Shown piece by piece: positions 1 to 9,645 of a stretch of DNA of 64,000 bases. Each line of letters begins with the position of its first letter. Positions within the stretch are counted from its first letter, which is position 1. A program made the translations under genes and the position numbers. This DNA comes from DASSTY01 sp035760645 (GTDB lineage Bacteria > Gemmatimonadota > Gemmatimonadetes > Gemmatimonadales > GWC2-71-9), in the NCBI GenBank assembly GCA_035760645.1, contig DASTSO010000023.1, forward strand, positions 124,001-188,000. The letters run 5' to 3'. The notes beneath the pieces are model-generated. The model was given only the letters and a program-made list of their open reading frames with translations. It had not been told where the DNA came from and made no database searches.

Positions 1-12
1 GCGCTTGGTCAT
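1..12 (-). CDS. Possible first codons of the next minus-strand gene (runs off window)
   Basis: An ATG at 12 on the minus strand reads M-T-K-R and leaves the window. Upstream, a TAGATT hexamer (plus coordinates 21-26) could be a -10 box giving a nearly leaderless message, but no -35 or Shine-Dalgarno sequence is visible. The gene would sit just beyond the hairpin element that follows the outer-membrane barrel gene. Four codons cannot be assigned a function. Confidence 0.2.
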
Positions 13-30
13 GGGGTGGGAATCTAATCG

Positions 31-200
31 GCGGGACTCCAGGGCGGGACGGCGGGGACGGCGTGACGCCGGGAGGGCCCCGATGTAAGACGAGCCTCCG
101 ATGAAGACACCGGAGGCTCGCGCGTTTGCTGGGTTTCCCGCCGTCCCGCCCGCGTGCAGCCGGGACTTCCCGGCCGACGGAGCCTCCCGCCGTCCCGCCT
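31..200 (-). repeat. Composite inverted-repeat element, copy 1
   Basis: A hairpin (91-120) is flanked by inverted arrays of G-rich/C-rich short repeats. The left arm at 42-56 is exactly the reverse complement of 137-151 (15 bp), and the right-arm motif occurs again at 185-200. The element begins directly after the stop codon of the minus-strand barrel gene. Copies 2 and 3 lie near 9642-9754 and 31943-32077. The hairpin region of copy 3 matches this one at 26 of 30 positions, so the two are related by descent rather than by composition alone. Terminator function is inferred. Confidence 0.7.
91..120 (-). terminator. Hairpin after the outer-membrane barrel gene
   Basis: A perfect 10-bp stem (91-100 with 111-120) encloses a 10-nt loop, about 80 bp downstream of the minus-strand barrel gene. 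The sequence after it on the minus strand is only weakly T-rich, so this is not a textbook intrinsic terminator. Its repetition after three minus-strand genes supports a 3'-end role. Confidence 0.5.
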
Positions 201-201
201 C

Positions 202-1377
202 CTACGGCCGCACCGCGACCCCGATCCCCACCAGGAACGCCCGCTCGGAGTAGCCCGGGCCGCCGTTGCGCCAGACGTGCTCGAGGGAGAGGTCGATCGC
301 GACGCGGTTGGTGTTGCGGTCGGCGTCGCGGACGAAGGCGAGGCCGGTGCCCAGGGACACGCCGACCTCGTGCGGCTGCTCGCCCGGGAGGAGCAGGAAG
401 GGGAGCGTGGCGTAGCGCGCGCCGAAGCGGATCGGGCGGCGCATCGGGTCGCGCGCGTCGGTCAGGTAGCGGCCGCCGACGGCGAGCTCCACGGTGTTGT
501 CGGCGCCCGCCGCCCCCTGCTCGAGGAGCTGGCGGTTGGCGTCGCGCCAGGTGCGGAGGATCCCCTGCCCCTGCAGGTCGAGCCGCGGCGTGGGCCGGAC
601 CCGGAGCCCCGCGCCCACCGTGTACGGCAGGTCCACGCGCGAGACGAGCGTCGAGTCGCGCTCGATCCGGAGGCGGCCGTCGCTGCGCGCCATGAGCGCG
701 AGCTCGACCGGCCCGGTGGCGGCGACGAGACCGGCGGAGACGCCGACGCCGGCGTAGGAGATCTCGGCCCGCGTCCCCGCGTTGGGCGGCAGGTAGCTCG
801 AGTCGCTGAAGCTGCGCAGGAGCTCCATCCGGTTCGACCCGGTGATGGCGTGGAACGCCGCGCCGAGGGTGAGGCCGCGCCCGAGGCGGTAGGCGGCGCC
901 GAACCGGATGTCGTTGATGCCGCCGCGCGAGGTGAGCGTGTCGGTCGCCGTCACCGGCACGCCGCGCAGGTCGATCGTCGAGGTGGTCGCGAGCGTGAAG
1001 TCGCGCACCGTATAGCTCGAGAGGCTGACACCCAGCGCGAGCGGCAGGGTGCGGATCGGCCCCACCACCGCCATCTGCGGGAAGTGCGTGTCGCGCCCGC
1101 TCTCGGCGCCGGCCGGGTTCTCGCTCGACCGATAGTCCTGCAGCCCCGAGAAGGAGGCGGTGAGGACGTCGACGGCGCCCAGCGCCGCCGCGTTCTGGCT
1201 CGAGAGCGGGTCGAAGAGCCCGCCGCTGCCGGCGCTGCCGAGCGCGCCCGTCGAGAGCGCGCGACCCGGATAGCCGGGGCCGCGGACGCCGAACTGCGAG
1301 GACTGCGCCCGGAGCGCGGCCGGCGCGGCCGACGCGACGAGGCCCGCGGCGAGGGCGAGAGGGAGTAGGCGGCGCAC
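202..1377 (-). CDS. Outer-membrane beta-barrel protein of unknown specificity
   Basis: A 391-residue exported protein. Residues 1-24 form a signal peptide ending in an Ala-x-Ala-Gln type site. The rest alternates short polar/hydrophobic strands and Gly/Arg turns (for example ITGSNRMELL, AYRLGRGLTLG), as in integral outer-membrane barrels of the PorV/FadL-like kind. No enzymatic motif is seen. The GTG start directly abuts the TAA stop of the upstream lipoprotein gene with no gap, so the two are surely co-transcribed and may work together at the outer membrane. The TAG stop runs into the G-rich arm of the downstream repeat element. The substrate, if it is a transporter, cannot be told. Confidence 0.7.
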   Translation of the reverse strand: MRRLLPLALAAGLVASAAPAALRAQSSQFGVRGPGYPGRALSTGALGSAGSGGLFDPLSSQNAAALGAVDVLTASFSGLQDYRSSENPAGAESGRDTHFPQMAVVGPIRTLPLALGVSLSSYTVRDFTLATTSTIDLRGVPVTATDTLTSRGGINDIRFGAAYRLGRGLTLGAAFHAITGSNRMELLRSFSDSSYLPPNAGTRAEISYAGVGVSAGLVAATGPVELALMARSDGRLRIERDSTLVSRVDLPYTVGAGLRVRPTPRLDLQGQGILRTWRDANRQLLEQGAAGADNTVELAVGGRYLTDARDPMRRPIRFGARYATLPFLLLPGEQPHEVGVSLGTGLAFVRDADRNTNRVAIDLSLEHVWRNGGPGYSERAFLVGIGVAVRP

Positions 1378-2676
1378 TTACGGAGCCTCGAAGGGGAACG
1401 AGCGAGCGTAGGTGATCCGGAGCCGGGCCGCCGGGGCGCCCCCCGCGGCCTCGGTCTCCGACGAGCCGAGGAGCGCGCGCGCGAAGCTGGCGGCCTCCGG
1501 CAGGGCGCTGAGCGAGAGCGTCGCCGGGCGGCCGTTGGTGCCCTGCCAGAGCCGCACGAGGCGGGTGACGTCCACCGCGAGCGGCGCGGTCGAACCCGGC
1601 GCGAGCGGCGCGGTGGCGAAGGGCGCCTGGTCGCTCTCGTAGCGCGGCGACTTGGCGCCGATGTCCACGATGAGGTCGCGCAGCAGGAGCGCGGTCGTGT
1701 CGCTCGGCAGCCCGGTGATGGCGAAGCCGCCCGGCGGCGTCACGGGCGTCAGCTCGAGGGTGGCGCGCACGATCGAGGCCGTGTCGCGCAGCATCGGCGG
1801 GAGGTCGAAGCGCAGCAGCGCGCGCCGCGACGGCGCGTCGCCGACGACGACCGCCGAGGTCGCGGCCGGCAGCGGCTCGCGCCCGACGAAGGTGTTGTAG
1901 GCCGTGGTCCGGACGATCGACTGCTTCTGCAGCCCCGTGTCGGCGACCGCGACCCGGAGCCAGGTCGTGAAGGTCGGCGGCGCGGTGGACGTGCTGCTCC
2001 CGATCCGGAGCCCCGTCGCCTCGCCTCCCGCGCTCTGGACGGCGAGCACCACGGCGAGGGTGTCGACGCCCGTCGTGGGGAACGGCGGGAGCTTCGCGAG
2101 GTCTGCGCCGGTGAACTTGAAGCTGACGACCCCCGAGCGCAGCGTGTCGGGCAGCGTGGTCTCGGCGAGGAGCGCGCCGGCGTCCAGCGCCTGCTGCGCG
2201 CGCGGGTAGTCGATGCCCGGCACCGCGTCCGCCGCCGGCGCGAGCCGGTAGAGCTGCAGCCGGACGCTCTTCACCGTGGTGTCGCGGGCCTGGACCAGCA
2301 CCTGGATCGCGGCGGAGTCCACCGCGGTCACCGTGCGCACCGTGTCCTTGACCTTCACTTCCGCGTCCCGCTGGACGAAGCGCACGATCGCGTAGGTCTG
2401 GGTGCCGAGCACCGAGGGCACGCCCGCCGGCACGCTCGCCATCCAGAGCGACGAGTTCGCGCCGATGCCGGGCAGGACGTAGCCCGTCCCCTGCTCGGCC
2501 GACGACGGGAAGGTGCTGTCCTGCCGCACGACCAGCGTCGTTTCGGCGAGCTGCGCCTGGCCGCCCGGACAGAGCGTCGGGCAGTCGGCCGGGGCGGTGA
2601 GCTTCTCCTGGCAGCCCGCGACGCCCAGGGCGAGCGCGAGGGCGGCGAGCGGCACGAGGCAGCGACCCCGCTTCAC
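1378..2676 (-). CDS. Exported lipoprotein with DNRLRE-like surface repeats
   Basis: Starting at the GTG at 2676 gives 432 residues with a hydrophobic leader and a lipobox V-A-G-C (Cys22). The start overlaps the cdd stop as GTGA. An open frame continues upstream but only as an Arg-rich shadow of cdd. The body is beta-rich, with the segment RRALLRFDLPP followed by alternating ATLELTP strands, resembling DNRLRE-type domains of secreted or cell-surface proteins. No catalytic residues are recognised. It sits between cdd and the outer-membrane barrel gene, so an envelope pair of lipoprotein plus barrel is likely. Family assignment is by pattern only. Confidence 0.65.
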   Translation of the reverse strand: MKRGRCLVPLAALALALGVAGCQEKLTAPADCPTLCPGGQAQLAETTLVVRQDSTFPSSAEQGTGYVLPGIGANSSLWMASVPAGVPSVLGTQTYAIVRFVQRDAEVKVKDTVRTVTAVDSAAIQVLVQARDTTVKSVRLQLYRLAPAADAVPGIDYPRAQQALDAGALLAETTLPDTLRSGVVSFKFTGADLAKLPPFPTTGVDTLAVVLAVQSAGGEATGLRIGSSTSTAPPTFTTWLRVAVADTGLQKQSIVRTTAYNTFVGREPLPAATSAVVVGDAPSRRALLRFDLPPMLRDTASIVRATLELTPVTPPGGFAITGLPSDTTALLLRDLIVDIGAKSPRYESDQAPFATAPLAPGSTAPLAVDVTRLVRLWQGTNGRPATLSLSALPEAASFARALLGSSETEAAGGAPAARLRITYARSFPFEAP

Positions 2677-3059
2677 GGGAGCTGCTCCTTCCCGAAGCTC
2701 GCCGGCAGCAGCTCGCCCATCGACCAGCGCCGGCGCGCCTGCGGGCCGACGGCCTCGATGACGAGCTCGGGCGCGAACTCCGCCAGCACCTGGCGGCACG
2801 CGCCGCACGGGGCGCCGGGCGGATCGGAGTCGGTCACCACCACGATGCGCCGGAAGCGCGTCGCCCCCTCGGCGATCGCGGCGGTGACGGCGGCGCGCTC
2901 GGCGCACTGGGTGAGCCCGTAAGAGGCGTTCTCGACGTTGCAGCCGACGAAGACGCGGCCGTCCTCGGCCTCGAGCGCGGCGCCGACGCGGTAGCGGGAA
3001 TAGGGCGCGTAGGCGCGCGCCTGCACCGCCCGCGCCGCCTCGATGAGCGAATCAGTCAC
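2673..3059 (-). CDS. cdd: Cytidine deaminase
   Basis: Hydrolytic deamination of cytidine/deoxycytidine to uridine/deoxyuridine in pyrimidine salvage. The 128-residue length is that of the homotetrameric class. The zinc site is complete: Cys52-Ala-Glu54 and P-Cys85-G-A-Cys88 give three cysteine ligands and the catalytic Glu. The substrate motif CNVENASYG is at 40-48. The GTG start lies inside the end of deoB (8-bp overlap) and the stop overlaps the downstream lipoprotein start. Pairing with phosphopentomutase is typical of nucleoside salvage operons. Confidence 0.95.
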   Translation of the reverse strand: MTDSLIEAARAVQARAYAPYSRYRVGAALEAEDGRVFVGCNVENASYGLTQCAERAAVTAAIAEGATRFRRIVVVTDSDPPGAPCGACRQVLAEFAPELVIEAVGPQARRRWSMGELLPASFGKEQLP

Positions 3060-4242
3060 TCCAAACCTCGCGAAGGAACGAGACGCCCGCCGCCAGCGGC
3101 GGGACGCCGAGGAACTCGGCCACCGTCTGCCCGATGTCGGCGAACGTCGCGCGCTCGCCGAGCGGCACGGGCCGCACCTTGGGCCCGCACACCAGGAGCG
3201 GCACCCGCTCGCGCGAGTGGTCGGTGGACGGGGTGGTCGGGTCGTTGCCGTGATCGGCGGTAAGTATAACGAGGTCGTCCGGGCGCAGGCGGCGCAGCAG
3301 CCGCGGGATCCAGCGGTCGAGGTCCATCAGCCCGCCCCGGAAGCCCGCGACGTCGTTGCGGTGGCCCCAGCTCTGGTCGAACTCGATGACATTGGCGAAG
3401 AGGAACCCGCGCTCCATCGAGGCGAGCGCGCCCTCGATCAGCGTGTACGCCTCGGGGTTGGTCGGCGTGTGCACGCTGCGGATGTTCCGCCCCGCGAAGA
3501 GGTCGTCCACCTTGCCGACGCCCACCCGCGGCACCCCCGCCTCGGCCAGCCGGTCGAGGAGCGTCGTGCCCGTCGGCTCGAGACTGAAGTCCTTGCGGTT
3601 GCCGGTGCGCTTCCACGCCCCCGGCTCGCCCGTGAACGGCCGCGCGATGACCCGCGAGACGCCGTGCTCGCCGCCGAGGATCTCGCGCGCCGCGGCGCAC
3701 GCCGCGTACAGCTCGGTGAGCGGCACCACGCGCTCGTGGGCCGCGACCTGGAAGACGCTGTCCGCGGAGGTGTAGACGATCCAGTCGCCCGTGCGCACGT
3801 GCTCGGCGCCGAGCTCGTCGAGGATGACCGTGCCGCTCGCCGCCTTGTTGCCGAGGACGCCGCGACCGGTGCGGCGGCTGAACTCCGCGAGCACGTCGGC
3901 CGGGAAGCCGTGGGGATAGGTCGGGAAGGCGGGATCGAGCAGGACGCCGCAGATCTCCCAGTGGCCCGTGGTGCTGTCCTTGCCGTGGCTCGCCGGCAGA
4001 CAGGTGCCCCAGGCGGCGGTGGGCGCGTCGGCGCAGGGCAGGCCGGGAATCGGCGCGCAGCAGCCGAGCCCGAGCGCCTCGAGATTGGGCAGCTTGAGCC
4101 CGCCCACCGCGCGGGCGACGTTGCCGAGGGTGTCGCTCCCCGCGTCGCCGTAGGCGGCCGTGTCCGGCGCGGGCCCGCATCCCAGGCCGTCGAGGACGAT
4201 GATGGCGGCGCGGCGCGAGGCCGACGGCGAGGCGTCGGGCAT
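3052..4242 (-). CDS. deoB: Phosphopentomutase
   Basis: Interconverts (deoxy)ribose 1-phosphate and 5-phosphate, linking nucleoside breakdown to the pentose pool. It is 396 residues, the normal length. It belongs to the alkaline-phosphatase superfamily: the N-terminal metal motif IVLDGLGCGPAPD includes Asp18, and the C-terminal metal motifs include ADHGNDPTTPSTDHSRE around residue 330. A cap-domain region lies between them. The ATG shares one base with the upstream DUF1844 stop (TGATG) and its own stop lies inside cdd, so translation is coupled along the operon. Confidence 0.96.
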   Translation of the reverse strand: MPDASPSASRRAAIIVLDGLGCGPAPDTAAYGDAGSDTLGNVARAVGGLKLPNLEALGLGCCAPIPGLPCADAPTAAWGTCLPASHGKDSTTGHWEICGVLLDPAFPTYPHGFPADVLAEFSRRTGRGVLGNKAASGTVILDELGAEHVRTGDWIVYTSADSVFQVAAHERVVPLTELYAACAAAREILGGEHGVSRVIARPFTGEPGAWKRTGNRKDFSLEPTGTTLLDRLAEAGVPRVGVGKVDDLFAGRNIRSVHTPTNPEAYTLIEGALASMERGFLFANVIEFDQSWGHRNDVAGFRGGLMDLDRWIPRLLRRLRPDDLVILTADHGNDPTTPSTDHSRERVPLLVCGPKVRPVPLGERATFADIGQTVAEFLGVPPLAAGVSFLREVWSD

Positions 4243-4493
4243 CAGCGCGCGCCCTTCGGCTCGCTCTGGACGTAGCGGAAGCGGAGGCCGGTGAGCGCCT
4301 GATCCAGCAGCTGCCGCTCGTCGGCCTCGAGCCGGCCCTCGGTCTTCTCCTGGAGCATGCCGAGAGTGTCGATCATCGTGCGCGCGAGCTCGCGCGCGTC
4401 GTGTCCCTCGGCGCCGGCCGGAAGCTGGCCGTTGAGGGCGGAATCGGCCTGATGCGCGAGGCCGAGGACGAGCGAGGCGAAATGCGGGTTCAT
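4242..4493 (-). CDS. DUF1844 family small protein
   Basis: An 83-residue soluble, helical protein that fits the DUF1844 family: MNPHFASLVLGLAHQA at the N-terminus, then a stretch around T-M-I-D-T-L-G-M-L-Q-E-K-T with an acidic/leucine-rich helix. The function of this family is unknown. The ATG at 4493 overlaps the alr stop by four bases (ATGA) and its stop shares a base with deoB, so the short form is favoured over longer in-frame extensions that are antisense-like and Arg-rich. Confidence 0.85.
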   Translation of the reverse strand: MNPHFASLVLGLAHQADSALNGQLPAGAEGHDARELARTMIDTLGMLQEKTEGRLEADERQLLDQALTGLRFRYVQSEPKGAR

Positions 4494-5644
4494 GCGGTCT
4501 CTGTCGAACGGGTTCCGCCGTGCGGGCCGCCGTGCGGGCCGCCGTGGTAGCGCCGCGGCAGCCGCGGCCCCAGGGCGGTGAGCAGCTCGTAGCCGATCGT
4601 GCCGGCGCGCGCCGCCTGCTCGTCGAGCGACACGCGCCCGCCGTAGAGGGTGGCGACGTCGCCCACGGCGACGCGCGCGGCGGGCGGCGAGGCCAGCGCG
4701 ATCATCGTCATGTCCATCGTCACCCGGCCGGCGACGGAGACGATCTCGCCGCCGATCTCGACACGCCCGCCGTTCGAGAGCGCGCGGGGCACGCCGTCGG
4801 CGTAGCCGATGCCGAGGGTGGCGATCGTGGTCGGCACCTCGGCGCGCCACGTGGCGCCGTAGCTCACCGTCTCACCCGGCTGGACCGTGCGGAGCGCGAC
4901 GACGCGGGCGCGGAGCGCCGCGACCGGCTGCGGCGCCGGCTCGCCCCCGCAGGCGCCGCCGTAGAGGTGGATGCCCGGGCGCACGAGATCGCCGGCGTAG
5001 CCGCGGTCGAGGAGCGCGCCGGCGCTGTTCGCCGCGTGCACGAGCGGCGGCCGCCGCGGCAGGCGGGCGAGCACGCCCTCGAAGCGCTCCCATTGCACCG
5101 CGGCGCTCGCCGGATCGCAGTCGGCGGAATGGAAGTGGGTGAAGACCCCTTCCCATCCCGCCGCGTCGCGCAGCGCCTCGGCGAGCGCATCGAGCGCGGC
5201 TGTATCGTTCCAGCGCACCCCGCCGCGGCTCATCCCGGTGTCGATCTCGAGGTGGAACGGCGCGTCCGGCCCCGCACCCGTGCGCGTGCGCCATGCCTCG
5301 AGCCCGGCGACGTCGCCGATCACGGGCCGGAGCCGGTGTGCGCGATAGAGGTCCGCCGCCGCGACCGCCGGCGCGAACGGCGTGAAGACGATCACCGGCC
5401 GGTCGAGCCCCGCCGCGCGGAGCTCGGCACCCTCTTCCAGGGTGGCCACCCCGTAGCCCCAGGGCGCCACTGCTTCGAGCGCCCGCGCGACGGCCGTCGC
5501 GCCGAGCCCGTAGCCGTTAGCTTTGACCATCGGCAGGAGCGGCCGCCCCGCACGGGCGGCGATCGTCCGCGCGTTGGCGACGAGGGCGTCGAGGTCGACA
5601 TCGACCCAGGCCCGGGCGGGTCCGACCGGTAGAGGGGTGCGCAC
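4490..5644 (-). CDS. alr: Alanine racemase
   Basis: Pyridoxal-phosphate enzyme converting L-alanine to D-alanine for peptidoglycan. It is 384 residues. The PLP lysine is Lys41 in PMVKANGYGLG, and Tyr262 in TVSYGATW matches the conserved catalytic tyrosine of the partner subunit. GIGYADG (278-284) is also conserved. The C-terminus carries an odd low-complexity tail with repeated H-G-G-P units. The GTG start is only 34 bp from the divergent mazG, so both promoters are squeezed into or beyond that gap. It heads the operon alr-DUF1844-deoB-cdd-lipoprotein-barrel. Confidence 0.95.
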   Translation of the reverse strand: MRTPLPVGPARAWVDVDLDALVANARTIAARAGRPLLPMVKANGYGLGATAVARALEAVAPWGYGVATLEEGAELRAAGLDRPVIVFTPFAPAVAAADLYRAHRLRPVIGDVAGLEAWRTRTGAGPDAPFHLEIDTGMSRGGVRWNDTAALDALAEALRDAAGWEGVFTHFHSADCDPASAAVQWERFEGVLARLPRRPPLVHAANSAGALLDRGYAGDLVRPGIHLYGGACGGEPAPQPVAALRARVVALRTVQPGETVSYGATWRAEVPTTIATLGIGYADGVPRALSNGGRVEIGGEIVSVAGRVTMDMTMIALASPPAARVAVGDVATLYGGRVSLDEQAARAGTIGYELLTALGPRLPRRYHGGPHGGPHGGTRSTETA

Positions 5645-5678
5645 AGCGGCGCGAAAGGTACTTCCCCGGAGACGATAA
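5645..5678. promoter_or_regulatory. Short divergent alr/mazG intergenic region
   Basis: Only 34 bp separate the two divergent starts. On the plus strand a GGAG (5668-5671) lies 7 nt before the mazG ATG and is a good ribosome-binding site. On the minus strand no Shine-Dalgarno sequence precedes the alr GTG. No convincing promoter boxes fit here, so transcription must start in or close to the coding sequences. Confidence 0.4.
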
Positions 5679-6442
5679 ATGCAAGACGAATCAGCGCTTG
5701 GACGCGCGCTGGCGATGGTGCGCGACCTGCGCGCGCGCTGCCCCTGGGACCGGGTACAGACGCGGCAGACGCTGCGGCCCTACCTCGTCGAGGAGGTGCA
5801 CGAGCTCGACCATGCACTGGCCGAGGAGGACGTCGCCGCGATCCGCGAGGAGCTGAGCGACTTCCTCCTGCACCTCGCCTGGCAGCTCGTCCTGGGCGAG
5901 GAGCAGGGCGAGTTCACCCCGGACGAGATCGCCGACGACCTCGTCCACAAGATGCGCCGCCGGCATCCGCACCTCTTCGACCTCGGCCCTGCCGACTCGT
6001 GGGAGCGGCTCAAGAAGCGCGAGCGCCGCCGCGGCACCCTCGAGGGGCTGCCGCCCACCCTGCCCGACCTCCTGATGGCCTTCCGCCTCCAGGAACGCGC
6101 GGCGAGCGTCGGCTTCGACTGGCCCGACGTCCAGGGCCCGCTCGAGAAGGTGCGTGAGGAGCTCGAGGAGGTGGAGCACGAGCTCGCCGCGCACGGGCCC
6201 AGCACCGCGGCCGGCCCCGCCTCCGAGGCGCTGCAGGACGAGATCGGCGACCTCCTCTTCGCCGTCGTCAACCTCGCCCGCAAGGCCGGCGTCCAGCCGG
6301 GCCCGGCCCTCGACCGCGCGAACCGCAAGTTCCGCGACCGCTTCCACGCCGTGGAGACGCTCGCCGAAGCCCGCGGCATCGAGCTCGATGCCGCGGGCCT
6401 GGAAGTCTTGGACGGGTTGTGGGACGAGGTGAAGCGGGGCGC

Positions 6443-6446
<4 letters not shown>
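5679..6446 (+). CDS. mazG: MazG nucleoside triphosphate pyrophosphohydrolase
   Basis: Hydrolyses non-canonical or excess NTPs to NMP plus pyrophosphate. At 255 residues it has the usual two MazG repeats. The first carries the metal-binding helix motif LVEEVHELDHAL followed by REELSDFLLHL; the second carries KVREELEEVEHEL followed by DEIGDLLFAVVNLARK. The family opening CPWDRVQT(R)QTLRPYLVEE is present. The start has a GGAG site 7 nt upstream. The gene is convergent with asnS: the two stop codons share one palindromic CTAG, a 4-bp tail-to-tail overlap. Confidence 0.94.
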
Positions 6447-7738
<1,292 letters not shown>

Positions 7739-7741
7739 GCG

Positions 7742-9034
7742 ATGCCCATGAAAAGATTGGGGTTGCGAAAAGGAGTCCTGAGTCTAGCCGTCCTCTTCGG
7801 AGGCGTCAACGCGGCGTGCATCAACTACCGTCCCGCGCCCGTGCCGCTCGCGCGCGAGGTGGCGGGGGCGGCCCCGCGCGAGCTCTGGAACCGGGAGGTG
7901 GGCCGTGCCCTGAGCGGCCGGCCCGCCCTCGACGTCGCGACGCCCGGCGACACGACGCTCTACGTCGGCGGCTACGACCGGTTCCTCTACGCGGTGGCGC
8001 TCGATTCGGCCGGGGCGCCGCGCTGGAAGCGGCGGCTCGCGGGCGCGGTGGTGGGCGGCGCGCTCGAGCGCGGCGGGAGCGTCTACGCGGCCACGAGCGC
8101 GCCCGACGGGCGAGTCTACGCCCTGAACGCGGGCGATGGGAAGACGCGCTGGGAGCAGCGCGCCGTCAAGGAGATCTCCGCCCCGCTCACGCTCGCCGAC
8201 GGCCTCCTCCTCGCGCTCGACGAGCGCGGCCTCGTCACCGCGCTCGACACCGCCGCGGGCAAGGTGCGCTGGCGCCGCCTCGTCGGTCCGGGCCGCGCGG
8301 CGCCGGTCGCGGACGACGCGGGCCACGTCGTCGTCGCCTCGGTGGACTCGCTCGTGCGGCTCGACACCCGGACCGGCGCGGTGCTCGCGCGGACGGCGAC
8401 CCCGGGCAGCGTCGTGGCCCCGCTCGTCCCGACCGGCACCGGACCCGACGCGGTCCTGCTCGCCGCCAGCACCGACTCGCTCCTCGTCGCCTTCGACCCG
8501 GCGACGCTGCGGGTGCGCTGGCGCGCGCGGCTCGACGCACCCGTCACCACCCCCCCGCTCGTCTTCGGCGACACGGTGTGGGCGGTGAGCCGGATCGGCA
8601 CGCTCTACCGCGTCACGCCCGGCGCAGCGCACCTCGCGACGCCAGGGAGCGTCGCCGCCGCCCCCGTCGCGGCCGGGGCCGCGGGGGGGGCCGCGGTGGG
8701 CGCGGAAGCCGGCACGGGGGTGGGCGCCGCAACGCCCGCGGCTGCCGGGGTCACGGACTCCACGGGCGGCCCGGCCGCGGCGGCCGGCGCCCCGCGCGAG
8801 CTCCTCGCCGAGCGCGTCGCGGCGCTGCGCTGGCCGGTGACCGCGCCCCTCACCGCCCTCGGTGACCTCCTCCTCCTCGGCGGCGCCGACGGCACGGTGC
8901 GGGCCCTCCGGCACGACGGCACCGAGGCCTGGCGGCTCGCGCTCTGGAGCCCGGTCGAGATCGCCCCGGTCCCGGTCGCCGGCGGCTTCGTCGCGATCGG
9001 CGGCAACGCCGACATTCACCGCTACGCCCCATGA
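7742..9034 (+). CDS. PQQ-repeat beta-propeller lipoprotein (BamB-like)
   Basis: A 430-residue protein (428 if the second ATG at 7748 is used). The leader MKRLGLRKGVLSLAVLFGG ends in a lipobox N-A-A-C. The body has repeated propeller blades of the PQQ-like type: TLYVGGYDRFLYAVALD, RVYALNAGDGKTRWEQ, VTALDTAAGKVRW, GTVRALRHDGTEAWRL. This resembles BamB, the propeller lipoprotein of the outer-membrane assembly complex, but lipoproteins with PQQ-type blades have other roles too. An Ala/Gly-rich low-complexity insert lies at about 300-350. The start is almost back to back with asnS, so its promoter must overlap asnS coding DNA. It overlaps the next gene as ATGA. Confidence 0.75.
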   Translation: MPMKRLGLRKGVLSLAVLFGGVNAACINYRPAPVPLAREVAGAAPRELWNREVGRALSGRPALDVATPGDTTLYVGGYDRFLYAVALDSAGAPRWKRRLAGAVVGGALERGGSVYAATSAPDGRVYALNAGDGKTRWEQRAVKEISAPLTLADGLLLALDERGLVTALDTAAGKVRWRRLVGPGRAAPVADDAGHVVVASVDSLVRLDTRTGAVLARTATPGSVVAPLVPTGTGPDAVLLAASTDSLLVAFDPATLRVRWRARLDAPVTTPPLVFGDTVWAVSRIGTLYRVTPGAAHLATPGSVAAAPVAAGAAGGAAVGAEAGTGVGAATPAAAGVTDSTGGPAAAAGAPRELLAERVAALRWPVTAPLTALGDLLLLGGADGTVRALRHDGTEAWRLALWSPVEIAPVPVAGGFVAIGGNADIHRYAP

Positions 9035-9645
9035 GCACGGCCCGCGTCCCGCGCTCCGCGCCCGTCGCCCGGCTCGCCGCCGTGCTCGCCGCGGCCGCGC
9101 TCCTCCTGCCCGCCGCGGCGGCCCGCGCACAGGTGCCGGCGCCGGCCCCCGCGCTCGTGCCCTATGCGCCGCGCCCGGCGGACTCGTCCGCGGCCCTGCC
9201 GACCGACTCGGCGGCGCGCCGCGCGCGCATCCCCAACGCCGTGCGCCGCGCGAGCCCGGCGCCGATCAAGTACGGCAAGTGGGCCCTCCTCGCCGGCAGC
9301 ATCGGCCTCAACCTCCTCGCCGCCCAGGCGCACGACCGGGCCGACGCGGCCTACGACGAGCTGAAGAAGCGCTGCGCCGCCGCCAACGAGCTCTGCACCA
9401 CCGACCCGCAGAGCGGCCGCTACCTCGACGCCCGGAGCGAGTTCCTCTACCAGCGCTCGCTCACCAAGGACCGCGAGGCGCGTCTCTGGCTCTTCAGCGG
9501 CGAGACCGCCCTGCTGGGCTCCGCCGCGCTCTTCATCTGGGAACTCTCCCGCCCGAAGCACCCGCCGGCCAACATCCCGTTCGACCCCACGGTCAGCGTG
9601 ACGGGAAGTGGGGAGACGCGGGTGGGAGGGAGTTTGAGGTTCTAG
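9031..9645 (+). CDS. Small exported protein, unknown function
   Basis: A 204-residue protein with a long signal peptide (about 1-34, ending A-A-A-R-A-Q), a Pro/Ala-rich linker, a hydrophobic helix near 88-105 (KWALLAGSIGLNLLAA), a charged helical segment with C-A-A-A-N-E-L-C, and a second hydrophobic helix near 150-172. It ends with a short beta-like segment. The layout recalls DUF5683-like envelope proteins, without certainty. It is translationally coupled (ATGA) to the PQQ-propeller lipoprotein, suggesting a shared envelope role. Its TAG stop is the first TAG of a (CTAGGGG)n array. Confidence 0.65.
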   Translation: MSTARVPRSAPVARLAAVLAAAALLLPAAAARAQVPAPAPALVPYAPRPADSSAALPTDSAARRARIPNAVRRASPAPIKYGKWALLAGSIGLNLLAAQAHDRADAAYDELKKRCAAANELCTTDPQSGRYLDARSEFLYQRSLTKDREARLWLFSGETALLGSAALFIWELSRPKHPPANIPFDPTVSVTGSGETRVGGSLRF

